NCBI RefSeq assembly: GCF_001625215.2
Contig: NC_030388.2
Coordinates: 26,834,558-26,898,557, forward strand
Source of the DNA: Daucus carota subsp. sativus
Lineage: Eukaryota > Streptophyta > Magnoliopsida > Apiales > Apiaceae
DNA length: 64,000 nt
Direction: 5' to 3'
The position numbers were made by a program, and so were the translations under genes. Below are positions 20,080-30,246 of this stretch, piece by piece. Every line of letters starts with the position of its first letter. Position 1 is the stretch's first letter. The notes under the pieces were generated by a model, which searched no databases, was not told the DNA's origin, and saw only the letters and a program-made list of their open reading frames with translations.

Positions 20080-22774
20080 TAATCTAATATGATATTTGAT
20101 TAGGTGAATTTCTATTAATTATTTAAAATTGAATACTTTCTTTTACCCAAAAATATATTATCTTTATCTGAGTGGTTTAACTAATTATTCAATTTTAAAA
20201 TTTTAAGCAAAATCTTTCCGTTTAAACAATTGGTACATTTTATCGAAACTAAAAATATATATATAATCATTTGATCTAAAATAAAACACCTCATTTAGAA
20301 TCAAGGAATTCTATTTAAAGGGACTTATTAATAATATATGTAAAATATTCCATCATCAATTTTAGTGTGTTTAAATTTTTAGTTTAGATCGAGTAACTAA
20401 ATATTTTTTATAATTATTTTTTTAATAATTTAATTTTATCGACTAAATTTGTAATTTTAAAAATTGATAACAAATAAATCCGAAATTAATTTAAAATAAA
20501 ATATATAGATAAAACATCAAACAGTTTGTCCATTATTAACAAGTTCAAAAAAAGTTGATGTATATTTTAATATTTATAGAAAATGAATCTCGCCATCTTG
20601 AGGATGAAGCAACTAGCTACTTTTCTTTTCTTTTTTTAAGGAAAGCAACTAGCTACTTTTTTTTTTGTCATAGAAGCAACTAGCTACTTGATTCCTTTAA
20701 ACCCTAGAAATGAAATTTAGAGATTTCTGTGATTTCTTCTATCATTTAACTCTATTTCTTTCGTCATTTGCTAATGTGAAAAGATTTCAGAAGAAATGAT
20801 AATATTAAAATTAAACAGTGATGTACCCTTTCATATTTTGCCATTTTAATTATAATGTTTAATTAGTTTAAAGTAACTAATTATTCTTATCCTTTTCTAA
20901 TTAGTTGTAACTAATTATTTCCACATGACTTTTTTCCAAATATTTGTATTTTAAAATTTTATTTATTCCGGTATATTTGCTGGATAAGGTTGAAACGAGA
21001 GATTACTCTCAGGATCTGATACGTTTTAGACAATAAACTAGTTTTATAGCCCGTCATGGTGAAGATACACAAACATGAAATTATAAAAATTTAACAGTGT
21101 ACAATAATGATGAATGTAATTTACTTTGTAGAAATCTTTTAGTTGGGTTAAGAAATGAAATTTGTTCAACAATTTTTTCTCAAAGAATTCTAGTGGTTGT
21201 AAAAATGAAATCGAGATCATAAATATTCTATCTTTCTAGGGTACCATCTTGAAAATAAACATTTATTAAAACTCTGTAAAATACAAAAATAGCGTAGCAG
21301 ATGCAAATATATTGATTAACCATCTATTGACTAAAATTAAATCATAATGTGACTATAATTCCCAACCACTTGTTCATGTATATATTATGTGGCTCCATTC
21401 CTGTTTCAAATTATCAATCCACACCATGTTATTATTTTCTGGTCATATCAGATTTTAGAGATTGTTTCTCTTGCACACTAGCACCAAAAAGTATGAGACT
21501 CCACTTTTGTAGTAGTCCCACTTTGATAGGTATCATATTTAAATAATAACCCATCAGTATTAGTATCAGGTATGCATTACCATAGTAATTATAGTGTTAT
21601 CATAGATAACCTGGTCATATTTACGAAGCATGCAGAATGGAAGAGGGTGCATTCTAAATTCTTAGATGACATGCTAATTATGTTTCTTCATTTGTTGAAT
21701 GATTTCACAAAAAAGAAATTTAAGAAATAACACTTTAAACAGTGACACTTTTAAGGTATCTTAAAGGCAATGCAATCATAATTTCTAAGAAGAATTCTAC
21801 TCACCGGATAATTTATTAAATCTCGTCCTTGTCCTCATGTGGTGCAACTTTCTAAGAAGAACATGATTCATATATCTCTACGCACAGAAAGCAATGAGTT
21901 TTGCACATGCAAATAACATTAAAATATATATGTGACCACCAGCGAAGATATACAAGAGAATTATAGCAGGGAAAAGTATGTTTTGATAGGTAACCTGAAT
22001 TACATATGGTTGTATAATATTTGTGGCTGCTCGATGAAGTTATTTTGACTAATAAGAAGAGTTATGAATTTATGACTGATTACATAAGAAAATGCAGATA
22101 TAGAGTCTGTAACCTAGAGGAGCTGATGAAGAATTGTAACACAGAAGATCAGAATTGCAAAGGCCTATGTATGAAGATATAAAATATATCATAATTGGAC
22201 ATTTTCTTGCGTGGCTGATGAATGGACTGTATCATATATATAATAGATGTATGTGTTGCCATCTTTATCTAGGAAACCAAAGGTCATATAATTCAGAATG
22301 TGCAAGTCAGCTAGAAATAAAAAGTAACCAATAGGAAAATTGTTGGCCAGCATCAGCTATTCAGTGACAAACAATGAAGTATAAGATTGAGAAACTAAGG
22401 CAGAGAATAAAGGAAATATAAGATTACAGCCCCAATCCAATGTTGAAGAGCCAAAATATGTGTTTTGGCACACATACTTATTCGAGCCTTTTAACCATTC
22501 TCTAGCAGAATAATACAAATGGCTTGCAGATATTCAAGGAATTAAGGAACTGGCTAGCTAATAGTACAACCACACACCGGGGTTTTAGTCGTAAACATAC
22601 GGGCCTCCAGCTAATGTTCTTATCTCTCCGCTTCCTAAGTTAGTAGATCACTATCACCTCTACCTGTTTCGGCCTATCACCTGGATCAAGTACCTGGAAC
22701 TGAAAAGTAAACACTTCGCAAACACACTCATGAGAAATCAGTATATACCTCAAGTCTTGCTTTCTTTCGAAGTT
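20080..22774. other. Gene-poor AT-rich region
   Basis: No convincing gene. It contains the nested mini-insertions at 20,607-20,689. Between about 20,900 and 22,700 I see only short scattered frames and no inverted-repeat ends that I can support. Confidence 0.4.
20607..20689 (-). repeat. Two nested mini-insertions at one target
   Basis: AAGCAACTAGCTACTT occurs three times: 20,607-20,622, 20,643-20,658 and 20,674-20,689. The first gap is T-rich ending AAGGA; the second is a T-run ending GTCATAG. On the minus strand the inserts read TCCTTAAAAAAAGAAAAG and CTATGACAAAAAAAA (ends approximate). The simplest reading is one insertion that duplicated the site and a second that used one of the copies. 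Confidence 0.75.
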
Positions 22775-23541
22775 TTAGCCGTTCTCAATGAGATCAGCTC
22801 GGATGTTTGCGGCACTTAGTTTATGCAAATAACGAATCGCCCTCTTTCCAATGTTTGCCATGTCTATGACCTGCGAAGAAACAAAGTTTCACACAGTCAG
22901 CAAACCTGAACGAAGAAAAGCAAATCCAAAACTATATAAGCTCTTTATACGTGGGAAAAACTTTAGGAAGCTTAATACTTCATTCTAAAGGCCTATAATC
23001 CTAACAGCTTCATGTAAAAGTGCCTATATTAAGTAATTAGCACCAAGGCTTCAAACATAAATTCCATTCTGAACACCAGTAAATCATGTCATAACATTAA
23101 AATTGGTTTGGTACCTGAGCAGCTAAATCTACTGATTTTGACTCCGATAGGATTATACTTCCTAAGTACCTATCACCACAAAAGAATATGATAAACCTAG
23201 AAAGAATTACCCAATTACAACAGAAAATCATCCGAAAGAACCGCGGAAGGAAAAAAATAATAAGGGGACTCAAATTCACCTTGAAATAGAAGTCTTTGGC
23301 TTGGAATAATTGAAGAAACAACTGTGATTCAGCCTTCAAAATTAGTTTGTGTAATGAATCCAAAGTCTATCAAGACAATTTATCAAACTGGTAAGCGTTG
23401 AGAAGGGGAGGACTAAGCGTCTGTGTGCCCTCACCTCTGACGACGAGCATTGCGTTGCTGTGTAGCCAGTCGTCGAGCTTCAGCTACCTCTTCTGTCACA
23501 GCAATTCTAGGCCTCCTTCTCTTGCGTGGCGGCACTGCCAT
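22775..23541 (-). other. Broken or mis-spliced multi-exon gene of unknown family
   Basis: Four exon-like segments lie in order on the minus strand: an ATG-led basic exon (23,541 down to about 23,434; MAVPPRKRRRPRIAVTEEVA then ARRLATQQRNARR, donor GAG|GTGAGG); an 87-bp segment 23,280-23,366 (LHKLILKAESQLFLQLFQ, donor AAG|GTGAAT); 23,115-23,169 (SIILSESKSVDLAAQ, donor CAG|GTACC); and 22,775-22,870 (IDMANIGKRAIRYLHKLSA, ending DLIENG and TAA). The last two join cleanly. The 87-bp segment is open only in a phase that does not fit either neighbour, so the whole is a pseudogene or needs another splice choice. No domain is recognised. Without splicing, the first exon is a 36-residue basic frame. Confidence 0.35.
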
Positions 23542-24372
23542 CTCCCGAGAAACAGATGATGTGGAGGAAAGGAAGCACGATGATAAAGGAAGGGTCCACA
23601 GAATGCCTAGTCAGCCACCTATCTGCAGCACTTTATTTACCGTTATTGTCATTGTCTTTTCCTTTCTCTAGCTGATATGTTATTTTGTTTGGACTCTGGT
23701 TTTTTATGCCATCTGTTAAAGGCAATTATGGTAGTAGTAGTAGTACAAGGTTGTTAGGGAAAGATTCCATCCTATCAGCATATAGCTGAGGAGTATGCAT
23801 TGTAGTTATTCAGAATGAAAACAATATGCTTTGAGCAAAAGAGTGTGGAAAGTTGTCTTGTGTTTCATCACCGTATTCATCTTTTTCATTTAATCATCAC
23901 ACGATAACATGAGGAGATGTGCGTGGCAGAGTCGCATAAAAAAACTGAAACCTGGGGTGATGAACAATGCAACGGAAGTGAACAGGCATAAGCAATCGGA
24001 CCAGGTCTAAGGGGTTCTCCATGGGCATATAAGTAATTACACACAATTTAATTGGCTCCTCAAAGCTCAAACCCCCTGTTGCAGTATACGATATATAATA
24101 GATTCAAACTCAAACCTTTTTCAAGCTATTTGCTCCCATGATATTCCTGCTGGCTGCTGCTCTCAAACATCAACGTCGTCATTTATCTATCAGTAGCCTA
24201 TCTATCTTGAATCCTCTGTTTTTCCATTTTATTTATGGATATATAATTATTAAGAACCTAAAGATTAGGAAGAAAATAATTGTATTGATGACAGTGTGAG
24301 AAACATTGCGGCTGGCAAGCTGTCGGGCTTCTTACAGTTTATTTGTTATTTTTCTGTAAGTTATTGTTGTTA

Positions 24373-24623
24373 CTCTTCCGTCCCATTTTAGTTGTCACCG
24401 TTTGTGCCGGTCAAATTGACCAAAGTTTAACTCAAATTCATTAATATTTTATCAAGTGAAAAAATAAAAAAAATATGTCACTGGAAATAACTTTTAATCT
24501 ACTTTAAGATGTAATTTTTAGTTTTTTAAAATAATGAAAGAGTGATTTATAATCTTTGGTCAAAAATTAGTCAATTTGACCAACAAAAATAAAAATGTGA
24601 CAACTAAAATGGGATGAAAGGAG
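24373..24623. mobile_element. Stowaway-like MITE
   Basis: This 251-bp element has ends CTCTTCCGTCCCATTTTAGT and, inverted, ACTAAAATGGGATGAAAGGAG, and TA on both sides (24,371-24,372; 24,624-24,625). Sub-terminal arms also pair (GTTGTCAC / GTGACAAC; GGTCAAATTGACC). No coding capacity. Confidence 0.8.
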
Positions 24624-24682
24624 TATTATTTGAACTGATCATATTTTGAAAGAAGTTAGTATGATTCAACTTTAAAGACTTA

Positions 24683-24930
24683 GGTGGTATTTGGCAACTG
24701 CTTATAAGCCCGACTTCTGGGTTATAAGTTAGAAGCACTAATTTGTACCGTTTGTGTAAAAAGTCGAGAACCACTTAAAAGAAGTTAGGATTACAATCTT
24801 TTGTTTCACGACTTCTACTTCTCTCCCAAACAGTTTAATCACTTATAAGTTTTAACTTGTTTCTGACTTCTATTTCACTTTTTTACGTTAAGCAAAAAAC
24901 ACTTTTATTTTAAACTCTCCAAAAGGCCCT
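24683..24930. mobile_element. MITE of the GTTTGGC-end family, intact copy
   Basis: This 248-bp element has TTA on both sides (24,680-24,682; 24,931-24,933), starts GGTGGTATTTGGCAACTGC and ends AAACTCTCCAAAAGGCCCT. Its core (CGTTTGTGTAAAAAGTCGAG, GTTTCACGACTTCTACTTC) is the reverse complement of the element split by the LTR retrotransposon at 49,007-53,915, so it is the unbroken reference copy of that family here. Confidence 0.7.
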
Positions 24931-24995
24931 TTAATGTAATTAAAAAAATACGACACATCATTATCAAATATAAGACAGAAAAACATGAATACAAA

Positions 24996-26932
24996 TCAAT
25001 ATACTTATATAAAGGAGAAGCGAGGGGCGTGTAGGTGGCGCCTCTCAAATCGCTCCGTTTTATTTTTCTAATTTTTTGGAATTTTTGGAAGAAAAATATC
25101 AAAAACTAGAAATACCTTTTTTAGTTTCGGATATATTAGAAACAAGTGTCAGAATCTGATTTTGTTTCAAATTATTTATGGAATATAGTAGCTTAAAAGT
25201 TAATCTGGTTTTGTTTCTATATAAAGAAGAAGCGATAGAACTACCTTTTTTTTAGTTTCGGATATATTAGAAGCAAGTTTCTTGAAAATTTTAATCTGAT
25301 TTCATTTCTATGTAAAGGAGTAGCGAGGGGCGTGTAGGTGGCGCCTCTCACATCGCTCTGTTATATTTTTCTAATTTTCTGGAATTTTCGGATGAAAAAT
25401 ATCAAAAATTAGAACTACCTTTTTTAGTTTCGGATATATTAGAAGTAAGTTTCAGAATGTGATTTTGTTTCAGATTATTTATGGAATATAGCAGTTTGAA
25501 AGTTTTGGCGCCTCTCAAATCGCTCCGTTTTATTTTTCTAATTTTTTGGAATTTTTGGAAGAAAAATATCAAAAACTAGAAATACCTTTTTTAGTTTCGG
25601 ATATATTAGAAGCACGTTTCAGAATCTGATTTTGTTTCAAATTATCTATGGAATATAGTAGCTTAAAAGTTAATCTGGTTTTGTTTCTATATAAAGAAGA
25701 AGCGATATAACTACCTTTTTTTAGTTTCGGATATATTAGAAGCAAGTTTCTTGAAAATTTTAATCTGATTTCATTTCTATATAAAGGAGTAGCGAGGGGC
25801 GTGTAGGTGGCGCCTCTCACATCGCTCTGTTATATTTTTCTAATTTTCTGGAATTTTCGGATGAAAAATATCAAAAATTAGAACCACCTTTTTTAGTTTC
25901 GGATATATTAGAAGTAAGTTTCAGAATCTGATTTTGTTTCAGATTATTTATGGAATATAGCAGTTTGAAAGTTTTAATCTGATTTTGTTTCAGATTATTT
26001 AATTATGGGAAAGAGTAGCACACAAGTCTCTCTACACCTATAAATACTCCTATAGGTTGTAGGGTTTTGGATCATCTAAACACAACCTACTCTCTCATAC
26101 CACAGTCCTACCTCTCTCTCTGGTGATAATTCTCTTACTCGATTTTTAACTCAGTGGTGCCATTCTTCTGCAACGATAAGTGAAGGCTGTTTATACGGTA
26201 TTAAAAAATATAAAGGTTGTTGCAAGTAAAAAACCGCTAGGTGGGAGTCGACAAATCCAAACACGGGAGAAGAATATAATATTGACATGATATTGATGGA
26301 TGATATCAATAAATTAACTATTAGTGATGTATGTTTGTTGATTATTCTTTTATAATACATGTTTTGTTCATCGGACATGTTTGTTGTTGTTTATTTTTAT
26401 ATGATTTGCTTTGTATACAGGAAAATATTATTCATGCATTATCTGTTTGCTCCGTTCAAGTAACTTTTAAGTGAAGGCTATTTATACAGTATTAAAAAAT
26501 AAAGGCTGTTACACGCAAGGGTAGTTATATAGACTGCTATCTCACGGATTTAAGTTAGATGTTTTTGTGCACGATCAATCCAAAAAAATTGGAGGAAGGT
26601 GACAATGTAAGAACATGATAACTTTTCAAAAAAAAAAAAACACGTATAAAATTAAGATTTGTTGTGCTTTAAATTGTTAATTACGTGTAGAAAGATATTT
26701 TCATCTTTTCACCATGAATTATAGTCCAAATTTTGCAATTTTATATATTAGTATTGGTATTACATCAAGATTTTTATAATATAAAATTTATTTTATCCTA
26801 CAAATATTAATTTTTAAGCATTAATATACTTTTTTATAGACAGCCACAAAATTATTGTATTCTGCAAAATATTAATATTGAATAATTAATATAATTTTTA
26901 TAGGCCGCCGCAACGCGCGGCTTCTCAACTAG
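24996..26932 (+). mobile_element. Helitron-like non-autonomous element
   Basis: The right end has a GC-rich hairpin (GCCGC 26,904-26,908 pairing with GCGGC 26,917-26,921), 7 bases, then CTAG at 26,929-26,932 followed by T: the Helitron 3' signature. The left end is TC...TATATAAAGGAGAAGCG, beginning at about 24,996 after an A. The element is about 1.94 kb and has no Rep/helicase coding. Inside are a 470-bp tandem duplication and, at 26,035-26,150, a promoter-like stretch (CTATAAATACTCCTATAGG). The 5' boundary is less certain than the 3' one. Confidence 0.65.
25037..25976 (+). repeat. 470-bp tandem duplication inside the Helitron-like element
   Basis: The unit 25,037-25,506 is repeated at 25,507-25,976 with few differences. 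Each unit itself contains two related halves beginning GGCGCCTCTCAAATCGCTCC and GGCGCCTCTCACATCGCTCT. The element's left-end motif (GCGAGGGGCGTGTAGGTGGC) is therefore present three times (about 25,020, 25,324 and 25,793). Confidence 0.8.
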
Positions 26933-27671
26933 TTTTATTATAAAATAAAAACATGAACAGCAATAACGAATAAGGGTAGATGAGATCCGAATCCGTGTGG
27001 GAAGATCTCAAATTCTTTACTCACCGGTACCAAGTACTATTCTAATACAGAAGATGCAGGCAAGATATCCACTTCCTTCACATTCCAAAAAAAACTGAAA
27101 TGTGTCCATGTCCACAGATGCCACATAAGTAGGGCGGAGAATTCTTTCTTTGGGTCTTCTTTAAAACCAATGCAAGTGTGTGTTCTTGATTGCCAAAACT
27201 ATGTTTGATTCTTCTTTCTACCTTGATGCTTTGGTTCCCGACGGACACAGTAAGTACTTGATTCATTTGTTTGGACCCAGACATGAACTTACAATTATAT
27301 TTTTTATAAATAGATGAAATAAGTGATAGCTTTTCTGGTCGAAAGATATAAATTACCAATGTAAATCTTTGTTTAATTATACAAGGGCTTGAGAACTTAG
27401 GATCTCTCCCCGGTGTTTCTCAACGTAAAAATATTAAGAGATTGGGAGATAATGCAGAAATATCAATATTCATATAATAATAAGAAGAAACCAGAAGAGT
27501 CTTAAAAGATTACAATTAAAAAAATATCACACCAAGCAATACATCAACTAGCAGAATCTAAACAAATTCAACAAAGCACTAAAGCATCACTTCCACCTCC
27601 CTTGTGGCTACTACTTCCCACCATTATCATCAATCGGAAATGCTTTCATTCATCCTATCTCAATTCCCATT
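26933..27671. other. 3' flank of an F-box copy
   Basis: No gene is assigned. A short conserved segment on the minus strand (MSGSKQMNQVLT, about 27,283 downward) is shared with 12,390-12,450 and, more diverged, with about 6,410 and 17,990. The 93-residue frame around it has no recognisable domain and was not called a gene. Confidence 0.4.
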
Positions 27672-28874
27672 CTACAGATTCTCCTGCAACCTCAACGATG
27701 GAGCAGCCCACTTGATTCGTTTGAATCCTGTGAGTGAAAACAAGCTCTTCGTATACTTAAAAAGTTCACAAGGTGCAATTTTAGGAAAACCAGGGAATTC
27801 TGTGGTTAATTTGTTATTCGAGTTATACAATAACCGATTAATACAATCTACATCCTCTAGTAAGAATTGAATATCATTAAAAGGACCCTCAACAACGTCA
27901 TACGGCGCACCTACATCAAAACTGAGCACTTTGGTCCATGATGCCTCAACTCCACCGCGAAGACATGCAATATTGTCTAATATCCACAGGTTAATCTTAT
28001 TGTTGTCCGTGATACTATCAGAAACAATGAAGGCAATAGTATCCTTGTATTGAGCAATTTTACTATACTCAACATACTCAAAAGAACCAACAGGGAGATT
28101 ATTATCACAAATAAACACCTCCTTGTTTAAATCAAAAGCCACCATACCTTTGGTACCACGATAATCTTGAAGGGCAAACAAAAAACCGTGAAAGCATATA
28201 TAAAACGAAATGTAGCCATAAATATCAGATAGATTTTGCTCAATCTTACGCCAATTATTCATGTTTGAAGAATAAACCTCGGCAGAAAGAGTGCTGGATA
28301 TAAATCTAACAACTTTAAAATCCAAATCAATGTGATCAAAGCCAAAGCCTAAAGCAGCACGAGACATAGTATTATCCGGTCTAGCATAAGGGGGAATGAG
28401 CTTGGACTGCTTAGTGGCAGGATTCCAAAGATATAAATCATATTTATTTTTGGCAGCCTTCCAATCGGAGACACAAACAGAAACACAAACAATACCACAT
28501 TCCGAACCAATAAGTTGAGAGTTGTCTAGCTCAAAGGGATACTCACCTTGCGAGTAAGGAAAATTCAAATTCTCTAAAATGCGACACGGATCGAGATGAT
28601 AGAGTGAGAAATGGCCGTCCTCTCCGTCTTCGGGGTAGCCTGTTTCATGGTGAACGATGAGAATTTGATCATCTTTAGGAGCAATTGCGAGATGTGATAA
28701 GGCGAAACGATGACTGGAAATAATGGACAACCATGTTTTGGACACCGATTTGAATCGAAGTAACGACTCGAATGGAAGGCGGAGGAAAATCTCAGTCCAC
28801 AGATCATCAGTGATATTACTCATAACCATTTCCCAAGCTTCTGATGCTCTCTGACTCTTGTTATTTTCATCCAT
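27672..28874 (-). CDS. F-box protein with FBA domain
   Basis: A single-exon gene of 400 residues, MDENNKSQRASEAWEMVMSN to LRLQENL. The F-box is at about 20-60 (ITDDLWTEIFLRLPFESLLR) and the FBA landmarks are LIGSECGIVCV, YLWNPATKQSK, GFGFDHIDLDFKVVRF and EVYSSNMNNWRKI. It is most like the gene at 13,094-14,284 and, like it, can be extended 7 codons upstream (MHQSSLN, ATG at 28,895). Its C-terminus is longer by PSLRLQENL than that of the 18,543 copy. A telo-box core is at 28,898-28,906 (complement). It is the last intact F-box copy before the lipoxygenase. Confidence 0.9.
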   Translation of the reverse strand: MDENNKSQRASEAWEMVMSNITDDLWTEIFLRLPFESLLRFKSVSKTWLSIISSHRFALSHLAIAPKDDQILIVHHETGYPEDGEDGHFSLYHLDPCRILENLNFPYSQGEYPFELDNSQLIGSECGIVCVSVCVSDWKAAKNKYDLYLWNPATKQSKLIPPYARPDNTMSRAALGFGFDHIDLDFKVVRFISSTLSAEVYSSNMNNWRKIEQNLSDIYGYISFYICFHGFLFALQDYRGTKGMVAFDLNKEVFICDNNLPVGSFEYVEYSKIAQYKDTIAFIVSDSITDNNKINLWILDNIACLRGGVEASWTKVLSFDVGAPYDVVEGPFNDIQFLLEDVDCINRLLYNSNNKLTTEFPGFPKIAPCELFKYTKSLFSLTGFKRIKWAAPSLRLQENL

Positions 28875-29334
28875 ATTCAAAGAGCTTTGATGCAAAATTA
28901 GGGTTTGGAAATCAAAGAATCGATATGAACGAGTGTTTTCTTGATAAGCTAATTAGGTATACTCTCTTTCACTTTAGAGAGAACTGGTAAGCTCAAAGAG
29001 GAGAGGAGAAGAGAGGAGAGAAGCGAAGCGGCTGGAAATGTAAACAGGCATCAAAGAAACTTGAAGCCCTTGTGACCTAGTCCCTAAATATTTTGCAGCA
29101 GTCGGGAGAATGATAATGGGCAGGATTTTGATTGGTTCAGATAAATTTAAATTTAATACGGAGTATGTTTTTTATTTTTAGTATAAAATTCAATTTTAAA
29201 TATCCGAATATTTGATCGGGTGGATTTTCATTGGTTATCTAAATTAATATGTAATATAATTAAAATATTTTCTTAGTCATAAAGATAATTTATTGAATGA
29301 ATAATTTAAATATTTATTCAATTGATGAGTGGTG

Positions 29335-29535
29335 CCGGAGATGATTTAGTTTTTGTTGGCCATGTTTAAATATGCCAGTTGATGCCATGCTAGTTTGAAA
29401 TTTTGTTACCTATGTAGTATGTTCTAATTTTGAAAGTTCTCATATTATTTTTTAATTAATTTTACAAGTATTAATGCTTTTTGTGTTATATTCCAAATTC
29501 TTGTTGTTAATTAAATTTCTTAGCCTGATTATATA
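29335..29535 (+). other. Orphan 3' flank of a lost plus-strand F-box copy
   Basis: GAGATGATTTAGTTTTTGTT through ATGCCATGCTAGTTTGAAA and TTAATTAAATTTCTTA align with 11,174-11,346 downstream of the F-box gene at 9,920, but no F-box coding sequence precedes it. It marks a deleted copy that once stood tail-to-tail with the lipoxygenase. Confidence 0.65.
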
Positions 29536-29750
29536 CTCCCTCCGTTTTGAAATATAGGTCGTTTGACTTTTTTTAAGTATTTTTAAGCCCTTCGACCGCA
29601 TGCTTAAAATCATTGTTTTTGAAAAAAAAAATTCTGAATAATAATATTAATCATATATTTTTATTCAAATAATTATTTTTAGCATGTGATCAAAAGGCTT
29701 AAAAATGCGTGTAAAAAAATCAAACGACTAATATTTCAAAACAGAAGGAG
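29536..29750. mobile_element. Stowaway-like MITE
   Basis: This 215-bp element has ends CTCCCTCCGTTTTGAAATAT and, inverted, ATATTTCAAAACAGAAGGAG, and TA on both sides (29,534-29,535; 29,751-29,752). Internal arms pair (GGTCGTTTGAC / CAAACGAC). It was inserted at the edge of the orphan F-box flank. Confidence 0.8.
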
Positions 29751-29887
29751 TAAATGTTTGTATAATGTACCTCGCGATCCAGACAAAAAAATGTACCTGA
29801 GGGATAGGCCTAAAAATGGTTCATCATATAACAAATGAAATTGAAGTTTCAGTTCCAGACAAGAAAATTAATACTAATACAATTAAA

Positions 29888-29930
29888 AACATATGAGATT
29901 GATCCTTACAAAAAAAACATATGAGATTGA
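29888..29930 (+). repeat. Mini-insertion: TCCTTAC plus A-run with 15-bp direct repeat
   Basis: AACATATGAGATTGA occurs at 29,888-29,902 and 29,916-29,930, separated by TCCTTACAAAAAA. The paralogous block at about 17,080 (TATGTGAGATTCAAG) lacks the insertion, giving an empty-site comparison. Confidence 0.75.
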
Positions 29931-30246
29931 AGTTTCCCATATCTTCATAATCCCAAGTCCTAGGATAATTTTTTGATTTGAGCAAAAAGGAGAGGGATCA
30001 GAAGCACTGCAATAGTGTTAATGAAACAGGGGTATTCTTAACCTGCTGCTCTGTGTTAACAGCTGGGAGTGTGAAATAATCAACTAAAGTAACAAAATGC
30101 AAGCATTTATTGTCGCGGTTCGATCAGGTAGTATTGCACAATACATAACATTATTAACAGGAACTACATTGTTTGGAAAATTGATTTACAATCTGGAAAT
30201 TTACCCAATTGGTTTAAGAACTTAAAGAAAAGATTTACTTTGTAAA

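Noticed and set aside
26620..26650. A-run in the Helitron as a mini-insertion
   Set aside because: No matching flanking repeat.
1..29000. S-locus F-box cluster (self-incompatibility)
   Set aside because: FBA-type F-box clusters occur widely; no S-RNase-like gene is in the window.
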